Assembly (NCBI GenBank): GCA_019118985.1
Contig: DWXX01000091.1
Location: forward strand, 1-7,630
DNA from: Candidatus Faecalibacterium faecipullorum
Lineage (GTDB): Bacteria; Bacillota; Clostridia; Oscillospirales; Ruminococcaceae
Length of the DNA: 7,630 nt
Direction of reading: 5' to 3'
Part shown: one piece after another, positions 1-5,546 of the stretch
Layout: each line of letters begins with the position of its first letter
Numbering within the stretch: position 1 is the stretch's first letter
The notes under the pieces: generated by a model
The model's database searches: none
What the model was told of the DNA's origin: nothing
The model's input: only the letters and a program-made list of their open reading frames with translations
Position numbers and translations under genes: made by a program

Positions 1-2
1 TT

Positions 3-85
3 TGGTGCGGGAGAAGAGGGTCGAACTCTCACTCTTTCGGAACTGGTGCCTAAAACCAGCGCGTCTGCCATTCCGCCACTCCCGC
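3..85 (-). tRNA. tRNA-Leu (anticodon UAG)
   Basis: On the minus strand this folds as a class II tRNA. The acceptor arm is GCGGGAG (85-79) paired with CTCCCGC (13-7), followed by discriminator A and an encoded CCA (5-3). The anticodon stem CTGGT/ACCAG encloses the loop TTTAGGC, so the anticodon is TAG, reading CUA and other CUN leucine codons. The enlarged variable arm and the G and A residues of the D-arm fit tRNA-Leu. The T-arm contains GTTCGACCC. The mature 5' end lies about 6 nt from the start predicted by its own promoter, and the gene sits immediately downstream of the minus-strand hydrolase gene. Confidence 0.97.
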
Positions 86-97
86 GCGCCGGGTTCT

Positions 98-126
98 AGT
101 GTACCAAGGCGCGGGGCAAATGTCAA
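98..126 (-). promoter_or_regulatory. Promoter of tRNA-Leu
   Basis: Reading the minus strand, a consensus -35 TTGACA (126-121) is followed by a 17-nt spacer and -10 TACACT (103-98). Initiation would be expected near 91, about 6 nt before the mature tRNA 5' end at 85. The -35 box begins only 2 nt after the stop codon of the hydrolase gene (129-131), so the promoter fills the short intergenic gap. No terminator separates the hydrolase from the tRNA, so read-through may also reach the tRNA. Confidence 0.85.
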
Positions 127-128
127 TA

Positions 129-1112
129 CTACAGGTTCTTCTCGACATCCTGCCAGAGGGGATTGGCCGCGAGCTCTGCCTGCGGGCCGAGGAAGGCCGC
201 GCCGGCTGCCTCGTCCCCCATCAGCCAGTAGCGGAACCATGCGGTCATGTACCCGTCCGGCCAGGGCAGCATCTCGGCGTGGTCGGCGCCGGTGCGCCGG
301 GCCCGGGCCTTGGGGACCTCCTCCGGGATGAGGCGGTAGATCTCCTCCTGCGACCACAGCGGGGCGATGGAGATCTCCTCGGCGTCCTGGGCCACTTCGG
401 GGGACATCAATTCTTCGGGGGCGCCGGGGTCCCCGGCGTCCAGCAGCCCGGTGCCGGCCACCAACAGGCAGGGCACGGCGATGCGGGCGGGGTCGTAGGC
501 CCAGCCCAGGGCGTCGGCGTACCGGCTGGACGGGCAGCTGGCCAGGTAGAGGGCCCTGTACCGGCTGCCGCCGGGCTGTTCGGTCACCGCGTTGAGGGCC
601 CCGATCGCCCCCTGCGAGTGCCCCGCCGAGCCGACGTTGTCGGTGTCCAGCTTGTGGTAAAAGACGCTGTCCGGGTCCTCGTTCAGCTGCAGCAGCAGCT
701 CAAGGCTGTCTTCCGACGTCTCGCCGCTCCAGGCGTTCTGCTGCTCGTTGCCGATCACCACGAACCCCCAGGACGCCAGATGCCGGAAGACCGGTATGTA
801 CCGCGACGCCGGCACCCCGGTGCCGTTGGCCATCACCACGATAGGCCATTCCACGCCCGCCTCCTCTTCGAGGGCGGCGGGGTACCATATCTCGTGCCGG
901 CCCACCAACGGGTTTTGGGCCGGGTGTTCCTCATAGGCCACCTCGTAGGGGCCGGGGGCGGTGTATGCCGCCTCGACGGCGCCGGCGGTCTCGGTCTGCT
1001 CGTAATAGTGGGCCGACACGCTGGGGCGGTCGTCCTTCCAGTCCCGCACCGCGCCCACCACCGCCGCCGCCACGATCAGGGCGATCAGCATCCGCTGGAT
1101 TTTTTCAGGCAT
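129..1112 (-). CDS. Membrane-anchored or secreted alpha/beta hydrolase (dienelactone hydrolase / cutinase-like fold)
   Basis: A 327-residue protein with one hydrophobic segment at residues 8-22 directly after a short positive N-terminus, so it is probably exported and anchored, or cleaved; no lipobox Cys is seen. The rest reads as an alpha/beta hydrolase: an oxyanion strand-loop VVMANGTG (92-99), a 'HLASWGFVV' strand-helix (111-119), the nucleophile elbow G-H-S-Q-G (164-168, Ser166) and a candidate His278 in ADHAEM. The acid is probably Asp225 or Asp228. The substrate cannot be read from the sequence; ester hydrolysis is the family default. The start is ATG at 1112, with AAGGAG at 1130-1125 and a rather long 12-nt spacer; no better start exists. 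It begins 33 nt after the fruK stop and is probably co-transcribed with it. The TAG stop is at 131-129. Confidence 0.85.
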   Translation of the reverse strand: MPEKIQRMLIALIVAAAVVGAVRDWKDDRPSVSAHYYEQTETAGAVEAAYTAPGPYEVAYEEHPAQNPLVGRHEIWYPAALEEEAGVEWPIVVMANGTGVPASRYIPVFRHLASWGFVVIGNEQQNAWSGETSEDSLELLLQLNEDPDSVFYHKLDTDNVGSAGHSQGAIGALNAVTEQPGGSRYRALYLASCPSSRYADALGWAYDPARIAVPCLLVAGTGLLDAGDPGAPEELMSPEVAQDAEEISIAPLWSQEEIYRLIPEEVPKARARRTGADHAEMLPWPDGYMTAWFRYWLMGDEAAGAAFLGPQAELAANPLWQDVEKNL

Positions 1113-1145
1113 GGTCGCACTTCACTCCTTCCGGTTTTGCCGTCC

Positions 1146-2051
1146 TCACAGCGCCCGCAGCGCCGCGTCGATCTCTTCTCTTTTGGCCAGCCCCAGGCTG
1201 AAGGCGGTGGCGCTGCCGCAGGCCGTGCCCAGGCGCAGGGCGTATCCGTAGTCGCCGGTCTCCAGCCAGCCGGCCAGGAAGCCGGCCAGCATGCTGTCCC
1301 CCGCCCCCACGCTGTTGACCACCGTCCCGGCCGGGCAGCCGATGCGGCGGGCCCTGCCCTGCGCGTCCAGCAGCAGCGCCCCGTCCCCCGCCATGCTGAC
1401 CAGGACGTTGGCCGCGCCCGCCGTCTGCAGCTGCCGGGCGGCTGCGGCGATGTCGGCGTCCCCCGCAAGGGGCCGCCCGGCCAGGGCGGCCAGCTCGTGG
1501 TGGTTGGGCTTGACCACAAAGGGCCGGCCCCCCAGCGCGCCGGCCAGACGCGGCCCGTCGGCGTCCACCGCCGCCAGCACCCCCCGGCCGGCAAGCCGGT
1601 CGAGGATGCGGCGGTAGGTGTCCTGCGGCAGGCTGGGCGGGATGCTGCCGGCCAGCACCAGCACATCCCCCGCGCGCAGCCCGTCCAGCTTTGCGTACAG
1701 CGCCTCCATCCCCGCGGGCGGGATGGCCGGGCCGGGGCAGTTCAGCTCGGTCTCGCAGTCGGCCCGGAGCTTGAGGTTGATGCGGGTCATCCCCTCGCGC
1801 AGGTGGACAAAGTCGGTCGCAAGGCCGGCGGCGGCCAGCTCCCGCTCCAGCCAGTCGCCGGTGGCCCCGGCCACAAAGCCCAGCGCCACGCTCTCCCAGC
1901 CAAGGGCGGCCAGCACCGCCGACACATTGACCCCCTTGCCGCCGAAGAGGTACTCCTCCCCTGCCGCGCGGTTGACCGCCCCGGGCCGCAGCGGCCCCGC
2001 CAGCCGCACCACATGGTCGATGGCGGGGTTCAAAGTCACAGTATAGATCAC
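1146..2051 (-). CDS. fruK: 1-phosphofructokinase (PfkB/ribokinase family)
   Basis: A 301-residue cytoplasmic sugar kinase that phosphorylates fructose 1-phosphate to fructose 1,6-bisphosphate using ATP, normally after PTS import of fructose. The N-terminus MIYTVTLNPAIDHVV with Asp12, the GGKGVNVS motif (37-44), TRINLKL (89-95) followed by TELN, KPNHHEL (181-187), AGDGALL and the PfkB signature 2 VNSVGAGDSMLAGFLAGW (245-262, catalytic base Asp252) match Bacillus-type FruK closely and cover the family's full length. Tagatose-6-phosphate kinase (LacC) is the main alternative, but the KPNHHEL and GSATAFS-x-G-L segments favour FruK. The start is GTG at 2051, with AGGGGG at 2066-2061 and 9-nt spacing. 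No fruR or fruA is present here; the next gene in the operon is an alpha/beta hydrolase. Confidence 0.93.
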   Translation of the reverse strand: MIYTVTLNPAIDHVVRLAGPLRPGAVNRAAGEEYLFGGKGVNVSAVLAALGWESVALGFVAGATGDWLERELAAAGLATDFVHLREGMTRINLKLRADCETELNCPGPAIPPAGMEALYAKLDGLRAGDVLVLAGSIPPSLPQDTYRRILDRLAGRGVLAAVDADGPRLAGALGGRPFVVKPNHHELAALAGRPLAGDADIAAAARQLQTAGAANVLVSMAGDGALLLDAQGRARRIGCPAGTVVNSVGAGDSMLAGFLAGWLETGDYGYALRLGTACGSATAFSLGLAKREEIDAALRAL

Positions 2052-2089
2052 GGCAAAAAGCCCCCTTTTCCGGCAAGATCACTGCCCCT

Positions 2090-2118
2090 ATTGTAACAGC
2101 GCGCCCCGCGCAAGTAAA
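2090..2118 (-). promoter_or_regulatory. fruK promoter
   Basis: On the minus strand -35 TTTACT (2118-2113) and -10 TACAAT (2095-2090) are separated by exactly 17 nt. The expected transcription start is near 2083, giving a leader of about 30 nt before the GTG at 2051. A palindrome (2116-2125) overlaps the -35 box and could be an operator. Confidence 0.75.
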
Positions 2119-2125
2119 GCGCTTT
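2116..2125. promoter_or_regulatory. Candidate operator, LacI-family/cre-like palindrome
   Basis: AAAGCGCTTT is a perfect 10-bp palindrome with a central CG, overlapping the -35 of the fruK promoter. Its core fits the middle of the CcpA cre consensus (WAARCGYTW), but the outer TG and CA of that consensus are absent, so another LacI-type repressor is as likely. A looser inverted repeat of the same half-site, AAAAGC-N5-GCTTTT, lies at 2146-2162 and overlaps the candidate -35 of the divergent CAT promoter. Function is inferred from position and symmetry alone. Confidence 0.35.
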
Positions 2126-2158
2126 TGGGATAAATTCACAAAATCAAAAGCAAATCGC

Positions 2159-2187
2159 TTTTTCTTTCAGGCGTTCTATGCTATAAT
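2159..2187 (+). promoter_or_regulatory. Promoter of the CAT cassette (extended -10)
   Basis: A perfect TATAAT (2182-2187) is preceded by TGC (2179-2181), an extended -10. A poor -35 candidate, TTTTTC (2159-2164), lies 17 nt upstream, in keeping with extended -10 promoters. Initiation is expected near 2194, about 27 nt before the leader peptide. The surrounding DNA is clearly more AT-rich than the flanking genes. Confidence 0.75.
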
Positions 2188-2220
2188 ACAACCACAATTC
2201 GACCGAACGGAGGTGGGACC

Positions 2221-2259
2221 ATGAAACTCTGCATTGCCGCGGCTCCATGCAAGGCCTGA
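2221..2259 (+). CDS. Leader peptide of the CAT gene (12 aa)
   Basis: The short frame reads MKLCIAAAPCKA and then TGA. It has the best ribosome binding site of the region, GGAGG at 2209-2213 with 7-nt spacing, downstream of a sound promoter. Its last codons (2242-2256) form strand 1 of the RNA hairpins that control the CAT start, and it ends 87 nt before that start. This is the architecture of drug-sensing leader peptides of cat and erm genes, although the sequence differs from the cat leaders I know (for example the cat-86 peptide, which begins MVKTDKISS). The Ala6-Ala7-Ala8 run is notable because chloramphenicol is known to arrest ribosomes best when the penultimate nascent residue is Ala. 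Translation is very likely; the sensing role is inferred. Confidence 0.75.
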   Translation: MKLCIAAAPCKA

Positions 2260-2347
2260 GAAGATAGACTTGTATGGAGCAAAGCACTATCTCTCAATGG
2301 CCTTGCTGTTTGACGCAACCACATCAAACGCAAAGGAGTCATTGAGA
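2242..2347 (+). promoter_or_regulatory. Translational attenuator of the CAT gene (mutually exclusive hairpins)
   Basis: Stem 1:2 pairs 2242-2253 (GCTCCATGCAAG) with 2269-2280 (CTTGTATGGAGC): 12 bp with one G-U. Stem 3:4 is built from 2292-2299/2340-2347 (8 bp), 2301-2306/2330-2336 (6 bp with one bulged A) and 2308-2313/2324-2329 (6 bp) around a 10-nt loop; it pairs the GG of the CAT ribosome binding site (AAAGGAG, 2332-2338) and the A of its ATG. An alternative stem 1':3 pairs 2249-2256 with 2299-2306 (8 bp), 2257-2261 with 2292-2296 and 2263-2267 with 2287-2291 (18 bp in all), and cannot coexist with either other stem. No U-tract follows any stem, so control is of translation, not transcription. 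The predicted OFF state is 1:2 plus 3:4; the ON state is 1':3 with the start exposed. Pairings were worked out by eye, without energies. Confidence 0.8.
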
Positions 2348-3000
2348 TGAATTATCAGAATATAGACCTTACTGCCTGGGACCGGGGCGAACTTTTCACC
2401 TTTTACATCCGCGAAATGCGGATCGTTATGAGCCTCACCGTGGATATTGATGTAGCGCCGCTGGTGGCCTTCGTCCGCCAAAACGGCCTGAAATTTTACC
2501 CGGCCATGATCTGGACGGTGTCCCGGGTCATCAACGCCCACGACGAGTTCAAATATGGCTGGGGCGCCGGCGGCAGCCTGGTCCGCTGGGACACTGTATC
2601 GCCCAGCTACGCCCATTTCCACCCGGAAGATCAGGCGTTTACCAAGATGGTCACCCCCTATGTGGATGACCTGGCCGCGTTCCATGCACAGTTCCTGCGG
2701 GACCGTGCGCGCTGCCAAGAGCTTCGGGCCATCGTCCCCCATCAGCCGCCGAATCATTTCGACGTGTCCTGCCTGCCATGGGTCCGCTACCGGCATTTTG
2801 ACCTGCATGTGTTCGACGAGGGCAAGTTTCTTGCCCCGGTGGTCACCTGGGGTCGGTTTGAAGAAGCGGAGGGCGGAAAGCTGCTGATGCCCCTGACCAT
2901 GAACATCCACCATGCCGTGGCGGACGGGTTCCACCTGTCCCGCTTTTTTACCGAAGTGCAGGCACAGATCAACGCCATGGGCGCAGGAGGTGTGCAGTGA
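2347..3000 (+). CDS. cat: Type A chloramphenicol O-acetyltransferase
   Basis: A 217-residue cytoplasmic enzyme of the classical CAT family, which acetylates the 3-hydroxyl of chloramphenicol with acetyl-CoA; family members act as trimers. The active-site block HHAVADGFH (188-196) holds the catalytic His189 and structural Asp193. F-D-V-S-x-x-P-W (138-145) supplies Ser141, equivalent to Ser148 of CAT III. LKFYPAMIW (48-56), PSYAHFH, FLAPVVTWGRF and LLMPLTMNIHHA match the conserved order of the family. Length is normal (about 210-220). The usual Cys of HHAVCDGFH is Ala191-192 context here (HHAVADGFH). The start is ATG with AAAGGAG at 8-nt spacing, but that site is buried in hairpin 3:4, so expression should be conditional. 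It shares a 4-base stop/start overlap with the downstream hydrolase. True chloramphenicol activity is likely but not certain, as some CAT homologues use other acceptors. Confidence 0.9.
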   Translation: MNYQNIDLTAWDRGELFTFYIREMRIVMSLTVDIDVAPLVAFVRQNGLKFYPAMIWTVSRVINAHDEFKYGWGAGGSLVRWDTVSPSYAHFHPEDQAFTKMVTPYVDDLAAFHAQFLRDRARCQELRAIVPHQPPNHFDVSCLPWVRYRHFDLHVFDEGKFLAPVVTWGRFEEAEGGKLLMPLTMNIHHAVADGFHLSRFFTEVQAQINAMGAGGVQ

Positions 3001-3599
3001 AAAAGAGCCTTTTGTATATTCACGGCAAGGGCGGGAATCCGCAGGAAGCCGAACGCTACCGTGCCCTCTGCCCGGGGTATCAGGTCGCGGGCGTCGATTA
3101 TCAGGGCGAACTGCCCTGGGAGGTGCGGGGGCAGCTGCGGGCTGCTTACGACGACGCCCGCCGGCAAAGCGGGCAAGTCGTCGTCCTCGCCAACAGCATC
3201 GGGGCCTATTTTGCCATGGACGCTTTGCAGGGCTGCCCGCTCGCAAAGGCGCTCTTCATCTCCCCGGTTTTGGATATGGAGCGGCTGATCTTGGACATGA
3301 TGGGCTGGGCCGGCGTTTCTGAGGCAGAGCTGCGCGAAAAAGGCGAGATACCCACCTCTTTCGGCGAGACCCTTTCCTGGCGGTATCTCTGCTATGTCCG
3401 GGAACATCCCATTGCCTGGGACATCCCCACTGAGATCCTCTATGCCGGGCAGGACCACCTCACCGCCCGGCAGACGGTGGACGCCTTTGTCCGCAGCCAC
3501 CATGCCCGCCTCACCGTGATGGAAAACGGCGAGCACTGGTTCCACACCGCGGAACAGCTCGCCTTTCTGGACGGGTGGGTCAAAGAGGTTTTGAGATAA
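2997..3599 (+). CDS. Small alpha/beta hydrolase coupled to CAT
   Basis: A 200-residue cytoplasmic protein with a minimal alpha/beta hydrolase fold and no lid or signal peptide. YIHGKGGNP (7-15) is the oxyanion loop; VVVLANSIGAYFA (61-73) is the nucleophile elbow with Ser67 in an N-S-I-G setting; ILYAGQDHLT (147-156) supplies Asp153; and NGEHWFHT (177-184) supplies His180, with His183 close by. The catalytic triad is therefore complete. The start is GTG at 2997, with AGGAGG at 2985-2990 and 6-nt spacing; GTGA overlaps the CAT stop, so translation is coupled and should follow the same attenuator. The substrate is unknown. A role connected with CAT (for example on an acetylated or ester-bearing drug) is only suggested by the coupling. 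Confidence 0.88.
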   Translation: MKKSLLYIHGKGGNPQEAERYRALCPGYQVAGVDYQGELPWEVRGQLRAAYDDARRQSGQVVVLANSIGAYFAMDALQGCPLAKALFISPVLDMERLILDMMGWAGVSEAELREKGEIPTSFGETLSWRYLCYVREHPIAWDIPTEILYAGQDHLTARQTVDAFVRSHHARLTVMENGEHWFHTAEQLAFLDGWVKEVLR

Positions 3600-3607
3600 C
3601 ATAAAAC

Positions 3608-3643
3608 GCAGCCCCGCCGGCGGTTTCCGCCCGGCGGGGCTGC
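3608..3643. terminator. Bidirectional intrinsic terminator
   Basis: GCAGCCCCGCCGG (3608-3620) pairs perfectly over 13 bp with CCGGCGGGGCTGC (3631-3643) around a 10-nt loop. On the plus strand TGGTTTTTG follows, ending the CAT-hydrolase cassette. On the minus strand GTTTTATGTTAT follows, which can also end the ABC transporter operon, whose stop codon is only 13 nt before the hairpin. Confidence 0.92.
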
Positions 3644-3656
3644 TGGTTTTTGTGTG

Positions 3657-5546
3657 TCAGCCAGACTGCTTCATCTGTTCGCGGTGGTACTGCAGGGTGT
3701 ACAGCTGGTAGTAGCGGCCGTGCTTTTCCAGCAGCTGCTGGTGGGTGCCCTGCTCGATGATCCGCCCGTGGGACAGCACGATGATGTTGTCGGCGTGCTG
3801 GATGGTGGACAGCCGGTGGGCGACGATCAGCATGGTGCCCACCGAGCGCATCTTCTCCAGCGAATCCTGGATCAGCAGCTCGGTCTCGGTGTCGATGTTG
3901 GCGGTGGCTTCGTCCAGGATCATCACCGAGGGCTGGTGCAGGATGGTCCGCGCAAAGGAGATCAGCTGCCGCTGCCCGGCCGAGAAGTTGTTGCCCCGCT
4001 CCCGCACCGGCTCGTCGAGGCCGCCGGCCAGCTTGTCGATGAAATGGTCGGCGTTGACGTAGCGGCAGACCTCGCGGATGCGCTCGTCCGACACCCCCTC
4101 CATCCGCAGGACGATGTTGCTGCGGATGGTGCCCGAAAAGAGGAACACGTCCTGCAGCATCTGCCCGAAGTGGCGGCGCAGGCAGGCGATCCTGATCCTG
4201 CGGATGTCCACCCCGTCGATCAGGATCTGCCCGCGCTGGAACTCATAGTTGCGGCAGATCAGCGAGAGGATGGTGGTCTTGCCCGAGCCGGTCGAGCCCA
4301 CAAAGGCCACCGTCTGCCGCGGCTCGACGTGGAAGGAGACGCCTTTCAGCACCCACTCCCCCGGGACGTAGCTGAACCAGACGTCCCGGAACTCGATCTC
4401 GCCCTTGATCTCGTCGAGGTCGATCGCGTCGGGGGCGTCCACCATCTTGGGCTCGAGGTCGAGGATGGAGAACACCTTCTCCGAGGACGCCATGGCCGAC
4501 TGCAGCCAGTTGAACTGTTCGGCCAGGTTCTGGATGGGGTTGTAGAACTTGGAGATGTACATGTAGAAGGTGACGATGGTGCCGCCCGAGATGCTCTGCC
4601 CCAAAAAGGACCCGCCGTCGAGGCAGCCCATGCCGCCCAGATAGAACAAGCAGAGCACCGAGGTGACGTACAGCATGTACACCAGCGGGCGGAAGACGCC
4701 AAAGACGAAGATCTCGTCCCGCTTTGCCTTGCCGAGGGCTTCGCTGCGGCGGCGGAAGTCGGCCATCCGCGCGTCCTCCCGGCCGAAGATCTGGGTGATC
4801 TTGATGCCGGAGAGGTTCTCGGACAGGTAGGTGTTGATGTCGGTGGTGCGGTCTTTCACCCGGCGGTAGGCCCGGCGGGAGAACTTGCGGAAGATGACGG
4901 TGAACAGCACGATGAAGGGCACAAAGCAGAGCACCATCAGGGTCAGCTGATAGTTGACCAGCAGCATCGCCCCCAGGATGCCCAGGATGACAAAGCAGTT
5001 CTTGGCCAGGTTGACCAGGAGGTTTGTGAACATCATCGAGATGGCGTTGGTGTCGTTGGTGACGCGGGTGACCAGCTTGCCCACCGGGATCTCGTTGAGC
5101 TGCTCATGGGCCAGCGACTCGATGTGGGTGAACAGGTCTTCCCGCAGGTCGGAGATGATCCGCTGCCCCGCCTTCTGCAGGATGATGGCCTGGAAGTAGG
5201 AGCTGCCCATCGAGAACAACAGGATGCCGGCGTAGACCGCCACCGCCGCAAACAGGGAGGCAAGGGCGAAGTCGCCCACCAGCATCTCCTCCACATACCC
5301 CACGATGAGGGGCGAGACGATGTCGTAGACGATGGAGAAGAGCATCAGCACCCCCGCGGCGGCAAAGCTGCCGAGGTAGGGCCGGGCGTAGTGGGCCAGC
5401 CGGCGGACGATCTCGCTGTCGGGGATGTTTCGCTCAAAGCCCATCGAGGTCTTTTTATCCTTGACGGCGGCATAGGCGAAGATCAGCAGGGCGGACACCG
5501 TCCCGATCAGCCCCCCGGCCAGCAGCAGCGGGTTCAGTTCAGTCAT
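3657..5546 (-). CDS. ABC exporter half-transporter, consensus subunit (BmrD/YheH-like)
   Basis: A 629-residue fused membrane/ATPase protein of the multidrug and lipid exporter class. A hydrophobic helix at about 6-27 precedes the six-helix exporter core (roughly 60-340). The nucleotide-binding domain (about 383-610) carries Walker A GSTGSGKT (417-424), Q-loop Gln465, signature FSAGQ (521-525), Walker B VMILDE (541-546, catalytic Glu546) and H-loop His577, so it is fully equipped for ATP hydrolysis. I chose ATG 5546 because GGGAGG lies at 5560-5555 with 8-nt spacing; an in-frame ATG at 5567 has no good site. The start overlaps the end of the upstream ABC gene by 8 nt, so the two are coupled and most likely form a heterodimer. 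Drug export is a family inference; the substrate is not visible. Confidence 0.93.
   Translation of the reverse strand: MTELNPLLLAGGLIGTVSALLIFAYAAVKDKKTSMGFERNIPDSEIVRRLAHYARPYLGSFAAAGVLMLFSIVYDIVSPLIVGYVEEMLVGDFALASLFAAVAVYAGILLFSMGSSYFQAIILQKAGQRIISDLREDLFTHIESLAHEQLNEIPVGKLVTRVTNDTNAISMMFTNLLVNLAKNCFVILGILGAMLLVNYQLTLMVLCFVPFIVLFTVIFRKFSRRAYRRVKDRTTDINTYLSENLSGIKITQIFGREDARMADFRRRSEALGKAKRDEIFVFGVFRPLVYMLYVTSVLCLFYLGGMGCLDGGSFLGQSISGGTIVTFYMYISKFYNPIQNLAEQFNWLQSAMASSEKVFSILDLEPKMVDAPDAIDLDEIKGEIEFRDVWFSYVPGEWVLKGVSFHVEPRQTVAFVGSTGSGKTTILSLICRNYEFQRGQILIDGVDIRRIRIACLRRHFGQMLQDVFLFSGTIRSNIVLRMEGVSDERIREVCRYVNADHFIDKLAGGLDEPVRERGNNFSAGQRQLISFARTILHQPSVMILDEATANIDTETELLIQDSLEKMRSVGTMLIVAHRLSTIQHADNIIVLSHGRIIEQGTHQQLLEKHGRYYQLYTLQYHREQMKQSG

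Noticed and set aside
99..2096. Very long plus-strand open frame (665 codons) opposite fruK and the hydrolase
   Set aside because: It is the GC-rich antisense shadow of two genes with clear family motifs; its translation is low-complexity Gly/Arg/Pro/His-rich and has no domain.
2257..2306. Transcriptional terminator in the CAT leader
   Set aside because: The 1':3 stem is long, but no U-tract follows 2306 (the next bases are TGTTTGACG), so control at the level of translation is the better reading.
2287..3246. Minus-strand open frame (319 codons) opposite CAT
   Set aside because: It lies antisense to a gene with an intact CAT active site and has no motif of its own.
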